DNA from: Gemmobacter fulvus
Lineage (GTDB): Bacteria > Pseudomonadota > Alphaproteobacteria > Rhodobacterales > Rhodobacteraceae
DNA length: 64,000 bases
NCBI RefSeq assembly: GCF_018798885.1
Contig: NZ_CP076361.1
Span: forward strand, 868,001-932,000
Direction of reading: 5' to 3'
Shown here: positions 9,365 through 16,672 of the stretch, piece after piece
How positions within the stretch are numbered: position 1 is the first letter of the stretch
Layout: each line of letters begins with the position of its first letter
Program-made: the position numbers and the translations under genes
The notes under the pieces: generated by a model
The model's database searches: none
The model's input: the letters and a program-made list of their open reading frames with translations, nothing else
Told to the model about the DNA's origin: nothing

Positions 9365-10087
9365 ATGAATATCTCGTCTGACTCCGGCCTGTTTCTGCGG
9401 GCGCTTGCGCATCTTCTGCCCGCCATGGCCCGCCCGCCGCTGCGCGAGGCGCTGCGCGCCGGGTTGGGAGGGGCCTTGGCGCTCGGGCTGATGGCCGTGC
9501 TGCTGGAACGGTTCCGCCCCGAGACGGCCGGCATGATGCTGATCGCGCCGCTGGGGGCGACCGCGTTTTTGCTGTTTGCCGTGCCGAACAGCCCGCTCGC
9601 CCAGCCCTGGCCCGCTCTGGTCGGCAATATGCTGTCGGCCCTTGTCGCCACAGCGGTGGTGATGGCGGGCCTACCGCAACCGATTGATATCATTCTGGCA
9701 ATTGGTGGATCCTTTGTCGCCATGGCGCTCGCCCGTGCCATGCACCCGCCCGGTGCTGCCGTGGCGCTCTGGGCTGTGCTGACAGCCCCGGTCATTCAGG
9801 AGATCGGTTATGCCTTTGTCCTGACCCCGGTGGCGGTCGACACCGCGCTGTTGATTCTGGCGGCAACGATCTGGAACCGCGCGACGGGCCGCGCCTATCC
9901 GTTCCGCCTGCCGATCGACGCGCCAAGCCCGCCCGCCCCGATCCGCCGCGCCCTGCCGCCACCGGAAGAGCTGGAAACGCTGCTGGAAAGCCTGCGTCTG
10001 ACGGCGAATATCGGGGTGGAGGATCTGACGCGCCTGCTTGAAGAACTCGAACGCCGCCACCCACATTCTGCGCCGCCGCCGCGCTGA
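9365..10087 (+). CDS. HPP family integral membrane protein
   Basis: The 240-residue protein has about four to five hydrophobic segments between residues 25 and 180 and the family motif AMHPPGAAVALWAV around residue 120. It also shows MLIAPLGATAFLLFAVPNSPLAQPW. HPP proteins are inner-membrane proteins; some plant and cyanobacterial members are nitrite transporters, so an anion transport role is possible but unproven. The last 55 residues are cytoplasmic and charged, with short helices (ELETLLESLRL and LTRLLEELERR) that could pair. It converges with the pseudo-receiver gene 5 bases away. Confidence 0.8.
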   Translation: MNISSDSGLFLRALAHLLPAMARPPLREALRAGLGGALALGLMAVLLERFRPETAGMMLIAPLGATAFLLFAVPNSPLAQPWPALVGNMLSALVATAVVMAGLPQPIDIILAIGGSFVAMALARAMHPPGAAVALWAVLTAPVIQEIGYAFVLTPVAVDTALLILAATIWNRATGRAYPFRLPIDAPSPPAPIRRALPPPEELETLLESLRLTANIGVEDLTRLLEELERRHPHSAPPPR

Positions 10088-10091
10088 TCGC

Positions 10092-10460
10092 TCAGCCCAG
10101 CCTGCCCAGCACCGAGTGCAGGCTTTCGGCCGAAAACGGCAGATCCAGCACGAACCAGCGCCCCGCCCCGATGGGGCGATCCCCCCACAGCGACACCACC
10201 GCCCCGCCCAAAGCTTCGATCCGTGCAGGTAAATCGGCCTTCGCCAGATCCTCGGCACAAAGATTGACAAAGGCCGCCGTCAGCCCCGGCAATTCTGCCA
10301 GCCAGGCCACGGCCTGAGACGCGGTTGAGGCCAGCACCACATCGGCCCCCGGATGCGCCTCGCGCAGCAATTCCGCCAGATCCTCGGCGACCAAGGGCAT
10401 GGGATCCACCACCAGAAACCGGGGGGCCTCCTGCACGACATCGTTCCCTTGCACCGTCAT
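10092..10460 (-). CDS. Stand-alone degenerate response-regulator receiver domain
   Basis: The 122-residue protein has the alternating pattern of a CheY-like receiver: FLVVDPMPLVAEDLAELL as strand 1/helix 1, AAFVNLCAEDL at the phospho-acceptor strand, and WFVLDLPFSAESLHSVL at strand 5/helix 5. Key residues look altered: the acceptor Asp appears replaced (FVNL), the strand-5 Lys before Pro-Phe is Leu, and the acidic pair is reduced to one Asp. There is no output domain. It probably works as a pseudo-receiver through protein contact rather than phosphorylation. It is divergent from a Crp/Fnr regulator. Confidence 0.65.
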   Translation of the reverse strand: MTVQGNDVVQEAPRFLVVDPMPLVAEDLAELLREAHPGADVVLASTASQAVAWLAELPGLTAAFVNLCAEDLAKADLPARIEALGGAVVSLWGDRPIGAGRWFVLDLPFSAESLHSVLGRLG

Positions 10461-10507
10461 ACCGTTTTACCTCGCACCCGATTCCTTCGGGATAGCGGCT
10501 GACCATG

Positions 10508-10524
10508 GAACCTTTCACAGGTTC
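10508..10524. promoter_or_regulatory. Inverted repeat in the divergent pseudo-receiver / Crp-Fnr promoter region
   Basis: The sequence GAACCT-N5-AGGTTC is a perfect 6-bp inverted repeat about 48 bases upstream of the pseudo-receiver start and 46 bases upstream of the Crp/Fnr gene. Its size and position fit an operator for a dimeric regulator, but it does not match the canonical FNR box TTGAT-N4-ATCAA. The binding protein is unknown. Confidence 0.3.
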
Positions 10525-10569
10525 ACGCATTAAACTGTGACATAGCAAAAGCCAGAAAGGCGCCCCCGG

Positions 10570-11298
10570 ATGACAACCGCCTGTCAAGCCTGCCCCTTGC
10601 GCAAGAAACCGCTGTTCCAGCAGATGAGCGATGACGAGCTGGTTTTCATGCAGAAGTTCAAGAAGGGCGAATTGTCGGTGCAGGCGGGCACCACGATCCT
10701 GCTGGAGGGGGCGGCCAGTCCGCAATTGTTCACTGTGCTGCGCGGTCAGGGCCTGCGGTATAAAACACTGGAAGATGGTCGGCGGCAGGTGGTCAACTTC
10801 GTGTTTGCCGGTGATTTTCTGGGTCTGCAATCGGCGCTGATGGGCGAGATGAAACACACGACCGAGGCGACGACCGACATGGTGTTATGTGTCTTTGATC
10901 GCAACGAATTGTGGAACCTGTTCCGCACCCATCCGGGGCGCGGTTATGATCTGACATTTCTGGGCGCGACCGAAGAGCATTTTCTGGGCGATGCGCTGGC
11001 GACGCTGGGCCAACGCGAGGCCATCGAACGCGTCGCCTGGGCCCTGATGCGCATGTGGCGGCGGGCCGAAGGTCTGGGGTTGACCGGCTCTGGCACAGCG
11101 CCCTTGCCATGGAAACAACAGGATCTGGCCGATGCGGTGGGCCTGTCGCTGGTGCATACCAACAAGACGCTTGCCCGACTGAAACGCGAAGGCATCGCGG
11201 TCTGGCAAGACGGTCGGCTGGCCCTGCCGAACCGCGCCCGACTGGCCGAAATCGCCATGTATGACGATGGCGACATCGTGCAACGCCCGCTGTTCTGA
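10570..11298 (+). CDS. Crp/Fnr-family transcriptional regulator with N-terminal CxxC
   Basis: The 242-residue protein has a cyclic-nucleotide-binding-like beta-roll (about residues 20-120), a long dimerisation helix, and a C-terminal winged helix with WKQQDLADAVGLSLVHTNKTLARLKREGI as the helix-turn-helix. Cysteines at 5 and 8 (CQAC) and 107 (MVLCVFD) resemble part of the FNR cluster ligand set, which has four. I therefore do not call it FnrL. It may sense oxygen, NO or redox, or have lost the cluster. An inverted repeat lies in its upstream region, and tRNA-Pro lies downstream on the other strand. Confidence 0.85.
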   Translation: MTTACQACPLRKKPLFQQMSDDELVFMQKFKKGELSVQAGTTILLEGAASPQLFTVLRGQGLRYKTLEDGRRQVVNFVFAGDFLGLQSALMGEMKHTTEATTDMVLCVFDRNELWNLFRTHPGRGYDLTFLGATEEHFLGDALATLGQREAIERVAWALMRMWRRAEGLGLTGSGTAPLPWKQQDLADAVGLSLVHTNKTLARLKREGIAVWQDGRLALPNRARLAEIAMYDDGDIVQRPLF

Positions 11299-11327
11299 GG
11301 GTTGGGTTCAGTTGTGCTTTTGTGAAA

Positions 11328-11404
11328 TGGTCGGGGCGAGAAGATTCGAACTTCCGACCTACGGTACCCAAAACCGTCGCGCTACCAGGCTGCGCTACGC
11401 CCCG
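11328..11404 (-). tRNA. tRNA-Pro (anticodon UGG)
   Basis: The minus strand folds into a complete cloverleaf: acceptor CGGGGCG / CGCCCCG, D arm GCGC...GCGC, anticodon arm ACGGT-TTTGGGT-ACCGT with anticodon UGG, T arm with TTCGAAT, discriminator A, and an encoded CCA at 11330-11328. It reads proline codons CCA/CCN. It converges with the Crp/Fnr gene. Confidence 0.95.
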
Positions 11405-11445
11405 ACTGCGCGCTTCCTACTAAGCTTGCGCCGGGTTGGAAAGCC

Positions 11446-11946
11446 CTATTCTGCCGCGCAGGGCCAGATCGCCGCAGTCTGTGCGATGGCGGGGTGGCGC
11501 AGCTCTGCGCCGGGGGCAATGCCCAGCCGGGCGGCCAGACCGCCACGGATTTCCAGCACGAGTGTCACATCCGTGCCGCCATCAATCGGGGTTTCATCCT
11601 GCGGCACAGCATTGGAATGCACATGCGTCACCCGCCCCGTTGCATCGGCAAACACCATGTCCAACGGGATCAGGGTGTTTTTCATCCAGAACACCGCATG
11701 TTGCGGATATTCATAGACAAACAGCATCCCGGCCGAAGCGGCCAGCTCTTCGCGGAACATCAGGCCCTGCGCACGTTCGTCCGCATCATCGGCCAGTTCA
11801 ACGGAAAACTGCGCCTGCCCGAAGGGCCCGCGCAACTGCACTTGCGCCGGATCGCAGCTCTGCGCCCGTGCCAAGGATGGCACGAGCCCTGAAACCAGAA
11901 CCAGAGCGGCAATCAGCCGTCCTGACCACGCGCTGCTGCTTCCCAT
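11446..11946 (-). CDS. DUF192 family exported protein
   Basis: The 166-residue protein has an N-terminal signal peptide (GRLIAALVLVSGLVPSLARAQS). The rest is the DUF192 fold: FSVELADDADERAQGLMFRE, GMLFVYEYPQHAVFWMKNTLIPLDMVF, and VLEIRGGLAARLGI. The family is widespread; its function is not known. The ATG at 11946 lies inside the end of the two-domain cold-shock gene, a 34-base overlap in another frame, so the two are probably one transcript with coupled translation. Confidence 0.85.
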   Translation of the reverse strand: MGSSSAWSGRLIAALVLVSGLVPSLARAQSCDPAQVQLRGPFGQAQFSVELADDADERAQGLMFREELAASAGMLFVYEYPQHAVFWMKNTLIPLDMVFADATGRVTHVHSNAVPQDETPIDGGTDVTLVLEIRGGLAARLGIAPGAELRHPAIAQTAAIWPCAAE

Positions 11947-12452
11947 GATACCACCTGTACCGCCATACGCCCGCGCTTGCCGTCGATGATGCGCAGGCAC
12001 ACCGCCTCGCCCGCCGCAAGATCGGCAAAGCCGGACAGGCGCAACACCTCGACATGCACGAAAACATCTTCGGGCCGTCCAAACACATTGGCAAAGCCAA
12101 AGCCCTTGGATTTGTCGAACCATTTCACCCGCGCCGGTTCCAGCGGGCGGGCTGCGATCTCTTCGGGCGTGGCAAGGCCATGCTCCTCGCCCAGCGGGAA
12201 GGCCATTCCAGCGGGCGGCTCGATCTTCAGAACCTCCACCGCCTGCACCCCACGCTGCGTATTCTGCACCATGACGCTGATGTTCGTTCCGTCGGCGACG
12301 GAACTCTGCCCGTAATTGCGCAGCACATTTGCATGCAGCAATATGTCCGATCCGCCTTCATCCGCGAGGATGAAACCGAACCCCTTGGCAGGGTCGAACC
12401 ACTTTACTTTGCCATGCACCATTCGTGGTGTGGCGACGTTCTCTTCAGTCAT
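11913..12452 (-). CDS. Two-domain cold-shock protein
   Basis: The 179-residue protein contains two cold-shock domains. The first (residues about 13-75) has KVKWFDPAKGFGFI and DILLHANVL as RNP1/RNP2. The second (about 108-170) has RVKWFDKSKGFGFA and DVFVHVEVL. An acidic/proline linker joins them. Such proteins bind single-stranded nucleic acid and act as RNA chaperones. It is unlike the 68-residue single-domain Csp elsewhere in the window. It leads a two-gene unit with DUF192, a pairing I recall in other Rhodobacterales. Confidence 0.9.
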   Translation of the reverse strand: MTEENVATPRMVHGKVKWFDPAKGFGFILADEGGSDILLHANVLRNYGQSSVADGTNISVMVQNTQRGVQAVEVLKIEPPAGMAFPLGEEHGLATPEEIAARPLEPARVKWFDKSKGFGFANVFGRPEDVFVHVEVLRLSGFADLAAGEAVCLRIIDGKRGRMAVQVVSWEAAARGQDG

Positions 12453-12568
12453 CGCAGAGCCGTTTCCCCAGATTAAGCCCCTCGGGTATAGTCAATCGGG
12501 CAAAGCTTCGGCGTGTTCAAGTGAAAAACCGACCCAATTATGCCGCTGCATTTCACGAAGCGTGAAAT

Positions 12569-13186
12569 TCAAGGGTTCAGACGGTCGATTTTCCACTGGC
12601 TCTCCAAGCTGTCACGCTGCCAACGGAAGCGGTCGTGCAACCGGAAGGCACCATCGGCCCAGAACTCTATTTCCAGAGGCCGAATGCGCACACCGCCCCA
12701 GAACGGCGGGCGGGCAGGATTCGGACCCTTGAGCGCTGTCACCTTGGCCACTTCGGCCATCAGCGCGCCGCGCGACGACAGCGGCTGCGACTGCGCGCTG
12801 GCCCAGGCCCCCAGACGAGATTTCAGGCTGCGGCTGTGATAATAGTCATCGGCCTGCGGGCCCTCTTCGCGTTCGGTCAGGCCGCGCACCCGGATCTGGC
12901 GGCGCAGCGACTTCCAATGCAGCACAAAGGCCGCCTTGCCAGTTGCGGCGATCTCCTGCCCCTTCACGCTGCCGTAGTTGGTGTAGAACACAAACCCGCC
13001 CGCGCCTGTCGTTTCGATCTCTTTCAGCAACACCATCCGCACATTGGGCAGGCCGTCGGCATCCACGGTGCCCAAGGCAATGGCGTTCGGGTCATTCGGC
13101 TCCTGCCCTTCGGCGTCCTGCAACCAGCTTTGCGCGAGCGCAAAGGGGTTGTCGCCCGCGAAGATCCCCGTCCTGTCCATCACCAT
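12569..13186 (-). CDS. pdxH: Pyridoxamine 5'-phosphate oxidase
   Basis: The 205-residue enzyme oxidises PNP/PMP to pyridoxal 5'-phosphate using FMN and O2. Family marks are RMVLLKEI and [12 protein letters not shown] for FMN binding, [38 protein letters not shown], and RLHDRFRW close to the C-terminus. Length matches PdxH. It is divergent from fabI across about 200 bases, which must hold both promoters. The sequence is distinct from the PNPOx-like protein after glmS. Confidence 0.95.
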   Translation of the reverse strand: MVMDRTGIFAGDNPFALAQSWLQDAEGQEPNDPNAIALGTVDADGLPNVRMVLLKEIETTGAGGFVFYTNYGSVKGQEIAATGKAAFVLHWKSLRRQIRVRGLTEREEGPQADDYYHSRSLKSRLGAWASAQSQPLSSRGALMAEVAKVTALKGPNPARPPFWGGVRIRPLEIEFWADGAFRLHDRFRWQRDSLESQWKIDRLNP

Positions 13187-13383
13187 GCTCCGTCTGTGCC
13201 AATTCCGCCTCCTGCGTTACATTCCGCGTCGCAAGATTCAAGCACAGCTGTCGCGGAAATTAGCCCGGGCCTGCGGGCTTTCAAGCCTTGTCGGGCGGGC
13301 TTCTCCGCATAGCCGCCCTTGATGCGGCCCACCGGATCGCCTACACGTCGGGATCAGCCAAAAATAACGCGACGAGGGAACGA

Positions 13384-14205
13384 ATGGCGACTGGACTTCT
13401 GGCCGGAAAGCGCGGGCTCATCATGGGCCTCGCCAATGACAAGTCGATCGCCTGGGGCATCGCCAAAGCCTGTGCCGATCAGGGGGCCGAACTGGCCTTC
13501 TCGTATCAGGGCGACGCTCTGAAAAAGCGGGTCGAGCCGCTGGCCGCCTCGATCGGATCAGATTTTCTGGCCGAATGCGATGTGTCGGACGAAGCCTCGC
13601 TGGACGGGCTGTTTGCCGCGATCAAGACCCGCTGGGACAGCCTTGATTTCGTGGTTCATGCCATCGGCTTTTCCGACAAGAACGAATTGCGCGGCCGCTA
13701 TGTCGATACCTCGCCTGCGAACTTCCGCATGACGATGGACATTTCGGTCTACAGCTTTACCGCCGTCTGCCAACGCGCCTCGGCGATGATGGGGCCCGGC
13801 GGCAGCCTGCTGACGCTGACCTATTACGGTGCCGAAAAGGTCATGCCGCATTACAATGTGATGGGTGTGGCCAAGGCCGCATTGGAGGCATCGGTCAAAT
13901 ATCTGGCCGAGGATCTGGGCAAGGATGGCATCCGCGTCAACGCCATTTCCGCCGGGCCGATCAAGACGCTGGCCGCCAGCGGCATCGGCGATTTCCGTTA
14001 TATCATGAAGTGGAACGAGCTGAACTCGCCGCTGCGCCGCAATGTGACGCAGGAAGAGGTGGGCAAGGCCTCGCTCTATCTGCTGTCGGACCTTGGGTCG
14101 GGCACCACCGGCGAAAACCTGCATGTCGATGCGGGCTATCATGTCGTTGGCATGAAGGCCGTGGATGCGCCGGATATCGACGTGGTGACGGGGCGCAAGG
14201 AATGA
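13384..14205 (+). CDS. fabI: Enoyl-[acyl-carrier-protein] reductase (NADH)
   Basis: The 273-residue short-chain dehydrogenase-like enzyme carries out the last reduction in fatty acid elongation. GLANDKSIAWGIAKA is the FabI nucleotide-binding start, DFVVHAIGFSDK follows, and YNVMGVAK gives the Tyr-x6-Lys catalytic pair. SAGPIKTLAASGI is the substrate-loop region. The ATG at 13384 is preferred because the GLLAGKRGLIMG strand follows at once; an in-frame start 32 codons upstream has no family similarity. The stop overlaps the next start (ATGA), so FabI and a LysE-type exporter are co-translated. Confidence 0.96.
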   Translation: MATGLLAGKRGLIMGLANDKSIAWGIAKACADQGAELAFSYQGDALKKRVEPLAASIGSDFLAECDVSDEASLDGLFAAIKTRWDSLDFVVHAIGFSDKNELRGRYVDTSPANFRMTMDISVYSFTAVCQRASAMMGPGGSLLTLTYYGAEKVMPHYNVMGVAKAALEASVKYLAEDLGKDGIRVNAISAGPIKTLAASGIGDFRYIMKWNELNSPLRRNVTQEEVGKASLYLLSDLGSGTTGENLHVDAGYHVVGMKAVDAPDIDVVTGRKE

Positions 14206-14816
14206 CGCTGGCGGCCTTTCTCGCGGTTGCGCTGCTGCATCTGATGGCCGCCATCAGCCCCGGCCCTGCCGTGCTGATGGCCGCGCGCACCGGCGTGACC
14301 GAAGGGCTGCGCACCGGCGCGTTTCTGGCGGCGGGCATCGGCCTTGGCGGCGTCATCTGGGCGGCGGCAGCGCTGTTCGGCCTCAATCTCGTGTTCGAGG
14401 CCGCGCCTGCCCTGCTCTGGGCGCTGAAGCTGCTGGGCGGTGCCTATTTGATCTGGATGGCATGGGGCATGTGGCGCGATGCCACCACGCCGCTGGATCT
14501 GGATCAGGCCAGCCGCCTGCCCCGCTCGCCCGCCTCGGCTTTCCGGCTGGGGGTTCTGACCCAGCTTGCCAATCCGAAACCGGCGGTGCTGTTCTCGGCC
14601 ATCTTCATCGGCACCGTGCCGCAGGGCACCGCGCCCTTGGTCTATGTCGCGCTGCTGGTCGTGGTTTTCCTGAACGAAACCGTCTGGAACATACTTGTCG
14701 CCCGCATCTTCTCGTTCGAGCGGACCCGCGCGGGCTATATCAGCCTGAAAACCGTGATTGATCGCAGCTTTGGCGGATTGCTCGCCCTGCTGGGCGTCAA
14801 GATCGCCGCCACCTGA
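14202..14816 (+). CDS. LysE/RhtB-family transporter
   Basis: The 204-residue protein has about six hydrophobic segments and the family's N-terminal mark [24 protein letters not shown], together with [17 protein letters not shown] and [17 protein letters not shown]. LysE/RhtB proteins export amino acids or related small molecules across the inner membrane. The ATG overlaps the fabI stop. Substrate is unknown; the neighbours (fatty acid synthesis, purine salvage, an aminotransferase) do not settle it. Confidence 0.88.
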   Translation: MTLAAFLAVALLHLMAAISPGPAVLMAARTGVTEGLRTGAFLAAGIGLGGVIWAAAALFGLNLVFEAAPALLWALKLLGGAYLIWMAWGMWRDATTPLDLDQASRLPRSPASAFRLGVLTQLANPKPAVLFSAIFIGTVPQGTAPLVYVALLVVVFLNETVWNILVARIFSFERTRAGYISLKTVIDRSFGGLLALLGVKIAAT

Positions 14817-14827
14817 GGAGCCTTCAG

Positions 14828-15331
14828 ATGATCGACCGCCTGCCGCATGAAAAGGGCTTTCACGTCAGCTGGGACCAGATCCACCGCGATGCCCGCGCGT
14901 TGGCCTGGCGGCTGGATGGCAAGGGGCCGGATGGCGGCGCCTGGCGGGCCGTGGTCGGGATCACGCGCGGCGGGCTGGTGCCGGCGATGATCGTCTCGCG
15001 CGAGTTGGACATCCGCGTGGTCGATACGATTTCGGTGAAAAGCTACAGCCACCAGTCGCAGACCGAAGCGCAGGTGACCAAAAGCCCGCAGTCAGAGCTG
15101 ATGGGCGATGGCACCGGCATCCTGATCGTCGATGATCTGGTGGATTCCGGCAAGACGCTGGAACTGGTGCGCAAGCTCTATCCCCGCGCGCATTTTGCCA
15201 CGGTCTATGCCAAGCCGAGCGGCAAGCCGCAGGTCGATACCTATATCACCGAGGTCAGCCAGGACACCTGGATCTTCTTCCCCTGGGATATGGCGCTGCA
15301 ATATGTGCAGCCGTTCCGCGGCACGGATTGA
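14828..15331 (+). CDS. gpt: Xanthine-guanine phosphoribosyltransferase
   Basis: The 167-residue type I phosphoribosyltransferase has the PRPP motif [13 protein letters not shown] and the upstream [19 protein letters not shown], as in Gpt, which salvages guanine and xanthine to nucleotides. [11 protein letters not shown] near the end is also typical of Gpt. Size matches. An AGGAGCC site precedes the ATG. It lies 11 bases after the LysE gene, so it is in the same operon. Confidence 0.92.
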   Translation: MIDRLPHEKGFHVSWDQIHRDARALAWRLDGKGPDGGAWRAVVGITRGGLVPAMIVSRELDIRVVDTISVKSYSHQSQTEAQVTKSPQSELMGDGTGILIVDDLVDSGKTLELVRKLYPRAHFATVYAKPSGKPQVDTYITEVSQDTWIFFPWDMALQYVQPFRGTD

Positions 15332-15378
15332 TCTGTGCGGCCTGTCCGCCGCACCGCCCCCAAACCTTCGAGGCCCCG

Positions 15379-16572
15379 ATGACCCTGCCGCTGAACCCCG
15401 CCATGGCCGCCACCTTCCCGCCCCCGGTGATGGAGGCGCGGCGCTGGCTGTCTGGTGTGGTCTTCACGCCGGAGCGGCCGCTGATCAATGTCAGTCAGGC
15501 AGCGCCGGTGGACAGCCCGCCCCTTGGCCTGCGTCAGGCGCTGGCCGAGGCGGCACTGCATGATCCGCAGGCGCATCTTTATGGCCCGGTTCTGGGCCTG
15601 CCCGCCCTGCGCGAAGAGATTGCGGCGCAATGGTCCGCCGCCTATGGCGGCAGCATCCGGGACGATCAGGTGGCGATCACCCAGGGCTGCAATCAGGCCT
15701 TCACCGCCGTGATGTCGACCCTCGCCGGGGCGGGGGACGAGGTGATCCTGCCGACGCCATGGTATTTCAATCACAAGATGTGGCTGGATATGCAGGGCGT
15801 GACCACGGTGCCGATGGCGACCGGAAGCGACCTGCTGCCCGATCCTGACAAGGCCGCCAGTCTGATTACCCCGCGCACCCGCGCCATCGTGCTGGTCAGC
15901 CCGAACAATCCGGGCGGCGTGGAATATCCCGCCGAGTTGATTGGCCGCTTCCGCGATCTGTGCCGGGGCCGCGGGCTGGCGCTGATCGTCGACGAAACCT
16001 ACCGCGACTTCGACAGCCGCCATGGCCGCGACATTGGCGGCAGGCCACATGATCTGTTCACCGATCCCGATTGGGACGATGTGCTGATCCAGCTGTATTC
16101 CTTTTCCAAGGCCTATCGGCTGACCGGGCATCGCGTGGGGGCCATCGTGGCCGCCGCTGCCCGGCTGGCCGAGGTGGAGAAGTTTCTGGACACGGTGGCG
16201 ATCTGCCCGTCGCAACTAGGCCAGATCGGCGCGCTGTGGGGGATGCAGAACCTTGGCGCATGGGTCGCGGGCGAGCGGGCCGAAATTCTGGCCCGGCGCG
16301 CCGCGATGCTGAACGGGTTCAAGGCCTTGCCCGCCTGGCGTCTGCTGGGCTGCGGCGCCTATTTTGCCTATGTCGAACACCCGTTTGACGCCAGCTCGGC
16401 CGATCTGGCGAAACAGCTGGTGCAGGATCAGGCGATCCTGATGTTGCCCGGCACCATGTTCCAGCCCGACAGCCATGCCGAAGGCAAACGCCAGTTCCGC
16501 ATTGCCTTTGCCAATGTCGATGCGGGCGGGATTGCGGAAATGTTCAACCGGCTCAGCGACTTCCGCCCCTGA
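15379..16572 (+). CDS. PLP-dependent class I/II aminotransferase
   Basis: The 397-residue fold type I enzyme shows VSPNNPGGVEYP (substrate/PLP Asn-Pro region), ALIVDETYRDF (Asp to the PLP nitrogen) and YSFSKAYRLTGHRVG, where the Lys is the Schiff-base residue. The C-terminal FRIAFAN carries the Arg that should bind the substrate carboxylate. It belongs to the aspartate aminotransferase superfamily. Substrate cannot be assigned. The ATG at 15379 is favoured, but one at 15328, overlapping the gpt stop, is possible. It is the last gene of the fabI-lysE-gpt group. Confidence 0.85.
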   Translation: MTLPLNPAMAATFPPPVMEARRWLSGVVFTPERPLINVSQAAPVDSPPLGLRQALAEAALHDPQAHLYGPVLGLPALREEIAAQWSAAYGGSIRDDQVAITQGCNQAFTAVMSTLAGAGDEVILPTPWYFNHKMWLDMQGVTTVPMATGSDLLPDPDKAASLITPRTRAIVLVSPNNPGGVEYPAELIGRFRDLCRGRGLALIVDETYRDFDSRHGRDIGGRPHDLFTDPDWDDVLIQLYSFSKAYRLTGHRVGAIVAAAARLAEVEKFLDTVAICPSQLGQIGALWGMQNLGAWVAGERAEILARRAAMLNGFKALPAWRLLGCGAYFAYVEHPFDASSADLAKQLVQDQAILMLPGTMFQPDSHAEGKRQFRIAFANVDAGGIAEMFNRLSDFRP

Positions 16573-16672
16573 GCGTTTCTGCGCAGTTTGACAGGGGCCG
16601 ATACCCGGCCCTTGCCGCGCAGGCCGCCAGCGCATAGAACCTCTGCCAAACCCAAGCAAAGCAGGCCCCAAC

